64,000 nucleotides of DNA from Tomocerus qinae. Taxonomy: Eukaryota; Arthropoda; Collembola; Entomobryomorpha; Tomoceridae. The notes below the pieces were generated by a model. That model was not told the DNA's origin and searched no databases. It saw only the letters and a list, made by a program, of their open reading frames with translations. The position numbers and the translations under genes were made by a program. Shown in pieces: positions 22,309-36,900 of this stretch. Where the stretch lies: NCBI GenBank assembly GCA_020055645.1, contig CM034546.1, positions 122,781,875 to 122,845,874 of the forward strand, read 5' to 3'. Each line of letters opens with the position of its first letter. Positions within the stretch are counted from its first letter, which is position 1.

Positions 22309-24804
22309 GTATAGAATACAATAGCACTTACTCTATAGTCATGTAAATGTAGAGAGGAGACAAGGTATTAGAGCAAAGCAAGCAAACTAAGTCAGAGATT
22401 GGGGAAGAGAAAGAAGAAAACAACATTAGTAAGTAGCCTGTACAGAACGACATGGAATGATGCACAGACACTAGACATACCTTTCCACTTACACTACTTG
22501 TTACTTGGCTTCCATTTCACGACTACCTGGGCAAGAATAAGAGCGACTACCAACCAACCCATACCATACCTCATTGTTCCTACTTCTCTCTCTCTCTCGG
22601 CTTCTTTAGCCACGTCTCTATGTAATGCACTCTGTATGTGCATTGTGTAAGCGAGGTATTATTCATCCCATCAGCTCAGTCACCACTCTATACAGGGTCA
22701 CAGATTTATCTCCCATTTGCCTCTATCAGACTTCCAGACAATCTAACACTCCCTGCACGTCTTTTAGTATATACTCTGAAATTCTTTTAATACCGTACAA
22801 TTTAGACTTAACTTAAGGTTCTTAAGTACGTATTTATTCCACCGACCAAGAAATCGCCTGGCACTGCATGACTTTTAGATCTACTCTCCCTTCTGTTGAA
22901 TGCAAAAGCAGATATTATTTGTCTAATTTTTTTGTCTTTGCTTCTAGTCTGTGCACTATGTGTATAAGTACCAAAGATACCAATGTACAGACAGGTGCTT
23001 ATAATATAGTAGTGTACTACTTAATGGACCTTTCTTGACTGTATGTATGTCTGATGGTTTGATCTCTAGTTGGAAAGACCAAGTTTTGTAAGAAGCAACT
23101 TATTAGTAAGCAAAGCGAAGCGAAATACTAAAGGCGGCTATAAAGCATCATATTATTTCTGGTTGTGTGTATACGACGTGGCCAAGTCACTTGGACTGTT
23201 GTCTTGCCAAGAGAACATCCCTTCAGGTAAATCTGAGTGAATGCAACCAGCGAGTGGTCTCTCTGGCTATACAGGTAGGTAGTAATGTACATGTAGAAAG
23301 AAAGAATGGACTATAGGAATATATTGTTAGTCAACAGGTAGATACATTTCCCTTTGCTTAATATGTATAAGTAGGATTTCACTATGTACAAGTCTTTCTT
23401 TCCTTGCCTACTTATATTATGATAATACATACGTTTCCTTGAAGGAGAGTATGTATGTTGTGTGTCAGCATTATTATATTGTACACTCTCATAAATAAGT
23501 AATAGTGGAGAGGAATTGGGTTTGCCTACTACCTTTCTCTGTACCTCCTATACATACGTATGTGTGGTGTGGCTCACTACTTAAATATAATTATGCTCTG
23601 ACTACAAGTCTTCTTTATGAGTATATATTCGTATGTATAGGTATGTAGTAGATACGTTGGTTAGTTAGCCTGTCTGACTCGACTGATATGATGCGAGTTG
23701 ATTGTTGTGTTATTGTACTGCTGGTGGGTTTTAGATTTGGCTTAGTTTGGGTCAGGTGCGCACTCCCTTCACATCATATGAATACTATGGACGTATCTGT
23801 TAAGGCTTGCAGTAAATACAGAAGTTGTAGTTAAGAGCATATCGTGAATATCCATTTAGTAGTATATAGTAAGTAGAATCGCAACATGTTTTAAGATATA
23901 CTTACTATAAGAATTTCTATTACAACGCACATGCAGCAGGTTTTCTTCGACTCGATTCCAGTCTACTCTTTGCTTTACTAGAACAGGAGAGCAGAAAAGA
24001 TTCACAATCAGTTTACTATTTCGTGTAGGTAAGACTGTGTTCGTTGGCCTACCTCGTCCCCACTGTCAAGAGATCATTCTCTCTTCATCCAATACTCTCT
24101 ATACAATTTTTTGATTTGATTGAAATGTTATCAAATTAATAACCAATAAAATCATAAGATTTTGACGTTCGTATATAGTGCATAAGATTGTGTTGATTTG
24201 CAAAAGGAAACAAAGTCAAAAGTGACTGGATGAGGAAGGAAAATAGTGAGGTGAGTTTAGTTCATGTTGAATTGTGCTCCAAGGCTTCTTCCCTTGAGAT
24301 TTGGCCCAGTCTTGCCATACACTTCAAATGTAGTTTTACCTTCAGTCAGTAGTTTGTCGTGACTGGATTGTACTGGAAAGGTAAATTCTTCACATCATTA
24401 CTTTCGATTCTAGAAAAGAATGGATTTCTCGTGAAATAAACATAACCAACACTCTTTTGTTTCTTTTCTCGTCGTACTCTTCATCCTCTAGTAATAATTA
24501 TTATCCAATTGATAAGACCGAGAGTGACTGAACAATTGTTATACTGTGAAAAGTGTACTGTTTATTAACTCTGTGAATGTATTCATTTAAATATTACGTT
24601 AGATTTACCTTGTATACTTATCAAGAGAAAATACAATGGAAAATTTTGAACGTATTACTACATTGAGAACTATTTATCTGTAAAGTTTATTAATTAAGTG
24701 ATAACAAGTGCAAGAAATTTGTCGTATGTTGATTAGAGTTGTAACTAATAATATTGTGTATGAATAAATGGTTGCATGTTCGAAATAAGTAGTGGTTCCG
24801 ACAG
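22309..24804. other. Upstream region of the Dachs-like myosin gene
   Basis: No recognisable coding exon. Includes the plus-strand frame 22399-22650 with Thr/Leu/Ser-rich translation that I do not call. If the exon at 24805 is not the first, untranslated first exons and the promoter would lie here or further left; no specific signal can be pointed to. Confidence 0.35.
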
Positions 24805-24940
24805 AGCGACTACAAACCCGGCAAATTCTCTCTAGGAAGCCCCTGTGAAATGGCCACAATCGGCTTTTCCAAAGTGTTCATTCTGGACAAGTACTTTACC
24901 GAGTTGCAGAAGTTCTGGGAGACCGAGAAGAAACTTCAAG
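24805..24940 (+). CDS. dachs: Myosin exon 1 (visible): conserved N-terminus
   Basis: ATG at 24850 has a good context (G at -3, G at +4) and opens MATIGFSKVFILDKYF. The same frame is open upstream as SDYKPGKFSLGSPCE back to 24805, just after TTCCGACAG, and reaches a TAG at 24790-24792. The G+C rises sharply at about 24800, so the exon may start there as 5' leader or, if CAG at 24804 is an acceptor, as coding continuation from an upstream exon. The donor is CTTCAAG/GTATGC at 24940/24941, phase 1. A second donor CCAG/GTAAAG lies 15 nt downstream (24955/24956), same phase. The C-terminal half (TELQKFWETEKKLQ) has heptad spacing and starts the coiled coil continued in exon 2. Confidence 0.7.
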
Positions 24941-27900
24941 GTATGCAAACGCCAGGTAAAGTACATTCATAAAACAAATACGCGTAGCATTCAAAAAATC
25001 CGATTGTCTGGATAAAATACATAGGGGATTTGTATCGACTATGTATCTACTGTCGTCTGATCTAATTTACTATACAACTGTCACTAATATGTACAAAAAA
25101 GTGCATATTTCTATATGTTATTAAGTAAAGTAGATGTTAATCACAAACATCAAATTGAAAGCTATTTAATTAAGGTAATGGGGATATTTTCTGTAATTTT
25201 AAGAAAATTTTCATATTGTGTCACATTTTAAGCATCTTGGACTTCAATCTATTTATCTTCATAGTTCACACACTTATGATGTATTTATTATTGCGTGATA
25301 GGATATTTTGTGAATACTATTGTGATAGAAAACTATAACAGTGGCAATTAATTATTTAAATACGAATAAGAGCCATTTACGTTTTATGTTAGTGCATCTA
25401 AATACTCAGTATTAGAGTATTTTAGGTTTAACAATAGAATATTGGTTGTTGATGTACACATTTACCACTACCCATAAGCGTATAATAGGGGAGGATATTG
25501 TTTGCGGGGATGCTAAGGAAGGATTTGAATTTTACATGAAAGATGTTCTCGTATTTGTAGTTATCTTTCAGGAATCTTGTAATTTTTACGGATCATTCTA
25601 GTAACGTTTTGGAATTGACAATAACTATATAATACATTCCGTTATGTATGGTTACAATTGTAGTAGTAGGCTTTAGTTGTCATAATGGAATGATAATGGC
25701 AGTGGAGGGCTTTTTCTTCGGGTATCACAATAGAAGACATTACTTAATGTACAGTAGAAGGTTACAAAATTCTTTTACAGAGAGACGGGTACATGAGTAG
25801 GACTTTTGTTCAGCATTGCACTGTACTACCCACACTAAGCATTGCTGTGCAGTGCAGCAGTTCAACAAATAAAATAGAGGCTTTTATTTTGGTACCTACA
25901 CCACCCTCAATATTAACCTTCTATGTACATCTAGCTCAAAATGTACTTTCTTGCATATTAAACATTTAATTTAGAGTAGAAACTCAATAGACTTCAACTT
26001 TGTTACTAGAGTATGTGTGTGTCCATTCTGATAAACAATTTTTAATTGGAAAAAGAACTAGCCTGGACACTTTACTCAATTTATGGTTTGAGCTTCATAC
26101 TAATATGTTATTTGATTTCGATCAAAGTCTGCAGAAAATGAGATAGATTATGTAAGTATCTTTTCGCGCATTAACTTAATAATGTTTCCACTAAAACTAA
26201 AAAAGTAATTTCATTGTTGCAACTCTTGAGAGTAGTAAAGATGTAAGTATGTTCGACCTAAGAATATCTAGCTAAGGATGGACTGATTGAATACTGAGCA
26301 AGTAATAAGGATGGTTTTAGTATAAATTTAATGCGATTCCATTTAATTTGCATTTTACACGGTCGTTGCAAACAGGTGGATTATATTGCCTTAGATTTAT
26401 CACCCAGAGTTATTGCTTAGGACGAGTTGTGTAGATTCACAGTTGAATACTTATTACTTTAAAGCATGTACCTTGCTACTCAATATTGCATACACCCAGC
26501 ACTGTGCATACATGTTCTTTCTACTAAATGCCAACAAAGTAAAACGTATAGTCATTTTTGTTTTGTTTTTATTGATCTTTGAAAATGACGCCAGCATTTT
26601 AGTAATATTATGAATTGCTGGGTTCTTGCATGGGGCTGTGAAACTACATTTATTTTGTTCACTATCATTGTCGGTTTATAAAAGATGTCTGCTGGAAAAC
26701 ACTAATTAAAAAATGAAACAAGGAGTAGTAAATATATTGTAATGTGTATGCATTAAATTAAATATGGGTACAAAGTACATAATGCTCTTCTGAATGAACG
26801 TAGAATAGGTACAAACAATTTTTTAGGGATAGTAAGATTTCATTTTTGAAATGCATGTTTAAAAATGTGAAGTGAAGTTACACAAAATTAAATTAGAGTC
26901 CTGCGAATACAGAGACTTTGAATGCAAATTGCATTTCAGTCGGTACTTATCATAAGAAAGCAATAATTCTAATGGTAGTAATAATATTCTACTACTTTTG
27001 ATTGTCTCGAGTCTAAAAAGGAGACAAGATTCTCTCTTGGAATAGAAAACACCGCGGTAAAAGCATAACAAAAATATTACTTTGACTGGGAAATCAATCC
27101 CATAGGTCGAAAAGTGATAAAGTCTTCCTTTAATTACCATTGTATTATATTTAGCATAATTTCACATCTAGATTGTTGTCTGTGCATTGCGTAGTAGTGT
27201 AAACATAAAATGAATACACTTTAAGTGTCACATTTACTGCTCTTGTTTATTAAATAAACAACAATAGCAAGCCTCTCTTGCACTCGAACACTATGAAATA
27301 AAAATATTGCATTGATTGGCTAGTTATTACAAGAGGATATAGTAGCTCAATGTTATATTACGCAATAGTGGGCGTTTTGCGATATTTTTTAGCAATTACA
27401 GGTAGAAATTATCGGAAATGACCATAAAATATTTATGGATAAGAAAGCAAAAAGGGAAATTAAAGTATAATCATGATTTTGTGTTGTTACACTATTAGTC
27501 TTTCATTATTGGAGCATAATATGAGCATATCTTTTCCGTCTTTATAGCTTTCATCCAACTAGTTACCATTTTGGTAGTTTTCGATGTAATGTAGTATTCA
27601 AGGTTATCTGTGCGGAAGACATAATTTACATGTAAATTGCTCTTTCCGTCCGTTCGTCGTGTCTATTACCACGTTGTGAGATATCTTCCGTATCTTACTG
27701 CGAGAATATTACTATAAGTCTAGATATTATAGTAATATTATAGTCTATGCTCATTATACCTTCCCTTTCACATGTTAAATAGTACTTATCTCGATAATGT
27801 ATTTGTGTGTAATATATTAGTATAATATGTTACATAATCCTGAAGGAAGATAAATCGTCTTTCTATCAACGAAAGCTCCATTAATAACCGAACCATGAGC

Positions 27901-30900
27901 TGTATCGCACTTACTTAGACGAACTATAAATGGTATTGAGCTACAGCATAAAACTAAAAGCAACCCTTGGTTCTGGAGGTGAATTTACTCCGTCCAATTA
28001 CCTCCTTCAATTAGACTTGACTAGAAAAGTGAAAGAATTGTTTCTCTTCACAGTGATTGTTTCCACTCTCAGAGAAAGAATAATTAACTATTTTCAAAGC
28101 TAGGAACTATAGCTTAACTAAATGCAATTAGGGCACTTAATGACTACTTACCAACAGATGCAACTCGTTGAGACTAAGCCTCCCTATTAAAATTTCATGC
28201 ATAAAGCATTTTTCATATTGCACCGTGATAAATTACTATTTGTGTCTCCATAAACCAAGCAGTCAGCTAATTTCTTTGCATTAATAAATTACTTAGGTAA
28301 AGAGCTCTTTTATTTTAATTAATATTATTATGTATAAAATGATTTAATAAGCAAGTTAAAGTAACTACTACTGATTCTTACATATACTTAAAAATGTAAT
28401 TATTTTATCATACCAGTTAAAAGCAGTAATTCATTTGTGCGAATTGGCTTGCGTATCTTGATTCATTACTAAGTATATTTAGGTAGATATATATGTAAGA
28501 TTAATCTGGAATAATAATGACATGATGAGTCATAATAACTTCTTCATAAAAATGTCCTAATTAGAAATTTTTTCTAAGAATTGTTAGTTTAGAGCCACGC
28601 TTAAGTACTTTAATAGAAGTAGAGAGATTTTTTTTATATAGGTAGCAATGCAATGTGTACTGAGATGAAAACAGAAAAGGTTTGTTCTCTAATGCAAGAT
28701 ATGGAGTTACCTTATGGATTGCATTGCAATGTCTTTTTTCACTTGCTTTACTTTTAGGTTTGTTTATCAGCCGGAACTATGGCTTAGTTGGCATTGAATT
28801 AGCTTATGCGTTAACTTGGACTAGTCTGGTTTAGCTTGGTCTGCTTGGCATATTGGCACTCAATCCTCTTTTCATTTCGTAGAAGGGAACGAAGAACCTG
28901 ACGTTGTCATGTCTTTTTTACACTTATGCCCTGTTGGAGATAATGTTTTTGAACAAGATAGTCTGATGCAGTACTCCAATTACAAAGGAAAATGTACTGC
29001 AGATCTTAGTTACATGCACAGGACAGAATAGACCAACAGTTAGTGCAAATGCAAAGGCGTGAAGTGCTAAACCGAACAATTAATCACAAGTTTTATTTTA
29101 TTCCAATGTGTATAGCCAGGTTGTCTTCAACTTGTATACATCTCATCTGTATATTTTATAGTATACACTATACTTGTGCCTTCATGTGATACTAAAAGTA
29201 ACTCCTTATTAAGATTAACTAATTATAGTATATAACAATCCTATCGGCTTCCAACTAGCCGCTAAGCTTGTCTTTCTTTTAATTCGGCTTTCTATAGAAA
29301 AATTGTCGATTTTAATGAGTCCCTTTTCAAATTTATTACCATGCTCCTTTAGTTGTGCTTTATCAACAAAAAATTTATGTATATAAAGTGTGTAGATATT
29401 AAATTACACACAATGTCAGTAGCCAACGAGGTTCATTATGCTTATACAGCTGCATACATTATTTTATGTTGAGGTCAGTTCTTCTACTAGATTATTTATT
29501 ACATAATTAGATTTGAAATTCTAAATACTTGTACGAATATTTTTTTACGCACGTTCAAGCCCCACACGATATAGCTGAGCTGTTATTTAATTCTTATTAA
29601 TATTACACAGGTCAGTCCGCACAAGTAAAAAGATATCTACCAATAAATTTTCTGAAACATTATTATGTGTGTAACCCCAGCTAACTAGATCAGCTGCTTG
29701 GGCTTGGACCAAAATAGAAGGTTGTATCTAAGGCTAAATGTATAAAAAGTGAAACTTGGTAATATTATATTTAAACATAAAGCAAGTGGAAAAATGACGC
29801 AGATAATTGTTTCGTGATTCCCTAGAAAGATACGGTTATGCGTAAGATTGTAGAGAGAAAACGAAGGATGAGGTAGAGTAATCAAGCCAAACCTTTGATT
29901 TTTATTTAGTCCTTTTTCGTTGTTTTCGTTATCCATTGCCGAAACGAAACTGGATATGAATTTTTATAGTTAGAAGAACATTCATTTTAAAGAATTAAAA
30001 ATTCACAAATATTGGTGCAAAATTATAATAAGCATGTTGGGTTAATAATATGCAGGTACAGCCTTAGAAGGATATGAATTGTGAGGATTACTTATGTAGT
30101 TATAAATGTGGGTATACTAGCAAGAAAATGATAGATAAATGCAAAGTTGGTCATTCCAGTTTCCTCCTGTATGGGAAAAGGTTCGATTTCGTGTTCCTTT
30201 TGTTACAATTATTCCTCCTCGTGAGACTGATTATGCGTGTTTGAAAATGATGTGTCTGTAATCATCTTATAGGATGTAAATGCATTAGGATGGTTTGAAT
30301 TCTTATTTCCTCCGTCTGACTTGTAGACATTTGTTCTGATCTGAGAATCTGGTTTTGATGTATGTGAATGCTAGAAGAAGTCTTAATTTTCTGTTTTATT
30401 TACCATAATATGTTGAATATCTGACTAATTCTAGTTCAGATAGATGAATGTAAGTAGTGTAACGATATGTAATACCTATCATTTATTCAATTCAGATTTG
30501 TTAAGTTGGTAGCTGTTCTTGTTAGAGGTAGGTATAGGGTGTTTCATCTTGAAAAGTAGCACAGAAGCCGGACAAGCGAAATAGTTGATCTGCTTTGCAC
30601 AAGCAGTTCATCTACCTAAACAATATCTGTTACTGATGCCCATGCTATTAAATATTCCTCCTTTACTACAATATTGATTGATTGGGATGCGCATAATTAA
30701 TCCTGTTGCCAAATTATACCTGAGGTTAGTAGTTATATTATTATGAATATTTGGAGGTCACAATCATTAGCGGTATTTAATGTATGTACTCTAGGTAGTG
30801 TGGGTCAAAAGGCCACTACTTTTCAATCATAATTAAATATTAATTATCATAGACATACATTATTATTATCAGTAATACAATTTACAACTACCTACCTATA

Positions 30901-33900
30901 TCTCTGTTTAAGAATAATTTCTTAATTAAAATCAAATTCTATCTCTTTCATTCTAATAAGCAGTTCCTTGTTGTTAACTCCTAGTACTGATTTGTATATA
31001 CAATACTTACAACTATAAAGTACATAATGGATACACTGTCCATGCCAAGATTCCTCATACAAAAGCCGATTTATACTTTGCAGTTTACTTCAAACTGAAT
31101 ATTTCATAGTAATAGTGTGATAAATTTTTTACATATTATATATGCTTATGACATGATTTCCATATCTGATTTAACTATATCATAGGCAAAAGTGAACTAT
31201 TATGTACAAAATGTACGTAGTACTAAAATCTGTAAATTAAGGGTTTCGTTAAAAAAATTATTCTGTTCGTGACGGATCAGTCAGTTTGTTGGACGGATAA
31301 ATGTGAAAGGGGCTGGCTGCAATGGAATCTGTGAAGACTACCGATACACTTCTGCCTCCTCACCTACCAACGGCTGGCTGCATGCGCCAATATTTATCTA
31401 GGTACACACTATCAAAATTTATTATGTACACCCGAAGGTAATAGTTAGGAATTAGAATTAGAAAATAAATTATGATATGCTGGAACTCCTCTATCCTCGT
31501 TAGATTCTATTATCATGCAAGAAAGTAAAAAATATCCAATCTGATTTGCTTTTAAATCTGAGAGGTCTTTTTTGGCATTTTAATGTAAACAGAAAAATTT
31601 TGGTTTTATTTATTAACTATTTACTTACGTATGAGTACCCAAATCGCTTATTGCGGAAAGTTGTAATGAATGGAGTGAGCGGAAATCAGTAGCTTTCATT
31701 TTGATTGTGCACCGTAGCTCAACAATAACCGTACCCTTGAGTAGTAAAATACTTGGAATATGAAAATGAGCTGAAATGATGGCTTATCTGAATTTCATCT
31801 TTCCGTAGGTCAGGTAAGGTAACTGTAGGAATTACATATCACAGCACTCAGGCACCTTGTATTGAGATGGGAGCGGATTTAGTGAGTAGAATGCGGAGTC
31901 AGCGGAGAATGGTCAAATAAATGTTACACATAATAATAATGCTTTATACTAATGCGTCAGTAGTAGGTAATAGGAAATGTAGGTACTGATATATTTCCTT
32001 AGAACTGCGACTACCGCACTGCTCAGGTCACATCAACCTTCGTTAACGATTATCCCTAAAGGTTCATTTTGGCATTAAATGAACTCAGGTAGTACAAGTC
32101 ACAGAAGAAATGGACTTTCATTACTATTACAGTTCTGATGTGGATATTATCAGCTCATTCCAAATACAATGTATGAAGTCAAACAAAATGACCCTTGCAC
32201 TGTCTGCTTTACTACTATAGGAATCTTTATACATCGTTTCTCCATTCTGAACTAATGTGCAGTGCAATTCAGTGTACTCAGAAGACATTAATTGTAGTGT
32301 CGGCTTCCTCACAAACTAACCGATGAACAAGTAAGTTGGGAGTTTGTTCTCAACACTTGCTCCTCTCTATATGCATAAGGTATCTACTTTAAATATGAAT
32401 GAATGACAATTGACCATGTCGCCGGGGACGGTCTGGCTGGACTCAGCTCAGAATCAAGTGGGAATATTGTATATAGTTTGGATGAGACCCGAGTAATTTG
32501 TGATGATGTCTGAACCAACAATGGCATATCCCAGGCTAGAAACCAAACAAAACTCGGTTGAGTACCCATTTCTCTGTTACTTACTATTCCAGTCTATAGA
32601 AAATGATAGAGAGGGAGGGTCAAGTCCTTTTGTCGTATATTTACAAATAGGTTTTCTGCATTTACACACAACAGAACCATAACCAATGCTATAAAATAAA
32701 GGTAGGCAAAACAGGTCAAGCCGAAAAGGATTTAGTGCTTATTGAAATTGAAGGTGAAGTTAAAGTAAAGCCAACCCCGACTTAAATAAAAGTTATTTAT
32801 TGTTAACTAACAACGAATAAGCTTTATATAGCATTTTTACAACCACTGCCACTAATTATTGTCTTGTGATATACTGTTGTCAGTTAAACTACAGACTCTT
32901 TATACATTCTATTTACATATACTTAAATTGTCTTGACTATTCATTACCTTTGCATCCAGTTTAGTTTTGGATAGCTAGTTTTCTATCACGTGCTCAAGAG
33001 CAAGCAGTCTAAAGTCACTACCATCAGTATATCATATAGACTTCTTAAATGAAAAGTTTATAAGTCTTGGTAACCCAGCAAATCACGAACATAACACTTG
33101 AGCTCTGAGTTTCATGAGATTTAAGCTGTGATAGTTAAAGGCAAGCATGCTTCCCTTTATTACTTAAATCATTGAAAAAAGCTATAAGGCATAAATAGGT
33201 TTATCTATTTCAATTTAGGTGTAGCATCATTCAACATGGCTAGGTTAGGTTAATAATAGATAATTTGTTTACCTAATAATAAAATGTGTATGTACTTGAC
33301 ATTACGTAGAAACTGTTTGCATTGAAATGCACTAACTTGTAGTGCAGTATGGAATATTATTTTTGTAATTGTTAGGAGTTAGGAAGAGGTATGCCTAAAT
33401 ATATACATACAGGTTGGATAATACAACAAAGAAGGAATGAAATACATCTGAGAGTTTGTTTGCTAGCCATATCAATGTGATGTGGTAAAAGTTTAATAGA
33501 AGAAAGGGAGGAAAGACTTAAGCCTTTGCTTTGTGTACTTATTACCTTGAACGTTGAATCGGACAAGAGATAAAAGATTTTAAGAGAGAACAAACGAGTG
33601 AGACGAGACGTACGTTTTTGAATGTAACTTGAGTTGAATACAGAGAGATGAGTTAAAAGAGTTAAAGGCTGAGTCCAGATTTAATGCTAGCTGGTCTGAG
33701 AGGGATGCTTCTGCATGTGATTTGAATTTAGCCGAGTGACTTGAGTTGACTGGAAGGCTGTTGACAGCCTGGAGCAAAGTACAAAAAAATGGTTCATTCC
33801 ATTCCTTTATTTCTTTAGAAGATGAGACTTGGATCTCATTTGCTCCTCTCATCTTTCTTAAGGTTTAAGGCTCTTAACTCCATTCCCTATAAACTACTCA

Positions 33901-36900
33901 GTACCTACCTACCTACATATCTTCACGATCCTCCTCTGCACTACATACTAATAAATGTCTACCTACCCACAAGTTATTCACACATAGCTTAGAATCAAAC
34001 TGCTAAGTACTCTACCTGCTTTTACATACCTAACGCTATCCACCATTACAGGTGTACTTAAGGAAAGTTATTACTACCTGTACCAGGTCTTTGTCAATTC
34101 AAGAACTATGAAAAGAGAGTCATTAAACATTCGTCAATCACTTAATAGTACTAAGATTTCGTTGCAACTCTTATTGCATATAGCGATGTGTCATACGCGA
34201 GAAAGTTAAAAAAAATCAAAGCCATGATTTTACTAGATTACCAGGATGTACTAAAAAGATAATTCCCTGAGTTGGCATCTGCATGCAAATGCAATTTTTG
34301 TTGTAATTATTCGTAACAAGTTGGAGATAATTTGAAATTTTTACTTGATTACAGGATACCAAATATCTTTTTTGTCCTCGTGCTGACGAATGTCCAAGCA
34401 CCAAAAATACTTGAAGGTGTATTTATTATGTAGCGTACGTACACACAGCAAAAAGTTACAATTAGAACAAACCGGACAGCCAAGGAATTCATTTGGCCAT
34501 TTGGGTACCTTATACATAGTCTTTTTGTATCTGTGTTTATGAAAGGAGTGTCTAGGAAAGAGTTCTACCATTGACTATTCGGATAATTAGCTAACATTTA
34601 AAAATTTACAATGTAAATATAAATTTTGTTGATTGCTGATTGTAGAGTAGTTGTATTTGCCAAAGGCTACTTGTGTGAAATTTATTATGTGATTCACCAT
34701 ATATGAAGCAGACAGGACAGAATTGAGCTGTGGCTACTACTACTACTACAGATTGAAGAGTTGTCCATATAGTTACAATTATATTCAAGGGATGAGTCTG
34801 TCTTGACTTTCCTGACTAATCAAGGAAAGGTCTCCCAGCATAGCAGTTATTAAACAAGAGACGAAGATGAATTTGAAGATTCATTCTTGGAAGGGTGGGG
34901 TAGGCCCACCTGTTCGACTCCAGCATCGCATCCCATCTCGTCCACTCATCCTCATCCATACCAAACAGACAATTCTACCTGTATACTACTACTCCGACAA
35001 CACACACCTTCCTTATCTCTATCCAGAATAATAATATACCTACAGAATACTATATAGAATTACCTATCTTCTTAACATGCGTTAAACCTTTTACATACAC
35101 ATAGTATCCTATTAGCTATTTTGTACCTGTAATTACAAATATTATACTGGTGGGACTTAAAGGGATTCTGTATGGGAGGTAAATAAACATGTATATTTAA
35201 TAGTAGATATATTTATGTACAATCTTTAACAATAGGATGGTCTGTTTGTATATTCGGATTGTCCACAAAAACCGACCGTACAAAGTGAGTGACTGATCTC
35301 TGTTAGAGTTGAAATTCAAAAGAAAGAAAAGGTTAAAGTTAACATAAAATCTGTCTTTGAAATGAATTTCGTGTGTTCTCTCCTTACTTTTTAACTCCAC
35401 GGAGCAAGTCTGAGCTCTCCTTTGGGTTTGTCTCGTTTTTCTTGTTGCTAGACTCTTTCGTTGACGGATTCTGTGTACCTACCTTTACAGTATGTTTGGC
35501 CACAGCTCTGTGATATTCTGAAATGTAGTACCATTGCCACACAAGAGATGAGTAGAGTTAACTCCATCCAATCTAGTCCTTTAATTCCAATTCATTGAGT
35601 TAGCAAGTTTTCCTATGTTATTTCAAAGTCCCTTTTCTTGTGTGTCGGAGTCATAATTATTACCCTCGTTCCCTTGCCTGAATAGCGGCTATTCCTATAT
35701 AATCACCATCTCATTTCACATCTTCTCTTCCATGGGGGGTAATTCTTAGTAATCGTTTACTTTACGTTTTACATTATCGTGTTGGTAGCCTTACCTTTCT
35801 TCTCATTTCACACAGCTCTCTCCCTTCTCATCCTTTGTAACAATACCAAATGAATTTAGGCAAGTTCAGACAGTATTTACTATGTTTGTTCAGTTTATAC
35901 ACATAAAAAATGAAGACAGGGAGGGAAAGTAATGGAATTGCTTGGGAAGATAGGAGAGTGAGGGTCGCCACATTTCGTGTTTAGCAACTCACTGATTGTG
36001 TATCAAACTTGTACCTACTTATGACATAACTAGCAGTTGGAAATATTATATCGCTTTCTTTTTCAGGGCTTTTCATGTTTCATCTCTCAGATGTATAATT
36101 TTCCTAAAAAGAGGCAAGACAAAACTGGATGGGCAAAGTAGTCAAAATCAAATGCAATTTACTAACAGTATACCTGTCGTACACTTAATACTGTTAGGTA
36201 CTCACAAAATATTATAGACTAGAAAAGGGCTGATTTAGGAGTATACATGTTAATACATATTTTTGGTCTATGCTTTTTCGCTAACATGTTACACACTACA
36301 CCCAAAACTCGCTTGTAGATATATAAGTATTGAATTATAATGGATGGTTAGGACTAAGACAATTTATTTCTATAGAAATTTTAGGTACCTTAATATTCTG
36401 TCTGTGTACACTTCCAAAGAAAAGCTAAAACAATGACCTTTGCTCCTAAAATGTCTTTAGGCGAGGATCATGATGTTCACATAAGGCTGAAGTTTGACCT
36501 CTCATTTCTTTCTCACCTGCTTTCGTTCAGAGAAATCGGGCAGGATTAGAAAATTTTATTTGAAGATCAAGAAACGTCATTCTCTGTCAGAAATGGAAAG
36601 TTCTTACTAAAATAAATCAAATATTATATTTTCTAACTTGAAAGAAGTTTCAATGTATGATAGAATTTGATATCAATGCATTTGCTTCTGAAAATTATGC
36701 CTTAGAAATTCTCTTGTAAATATATGATGTGACAGTTTAGTGTGGAATGTGATTGGCGTTTTGTATTCGGTGATTGATGGTGTTGCCGAATATGGAGTAG
36801 CCACATCGTACGTAACATAAAGCAACTTAAGACGCAATTCTCCGAATGAATAACAATAGTATAAAACGACAATGAATGGTGGTAGCCTAACATTTGGCTG

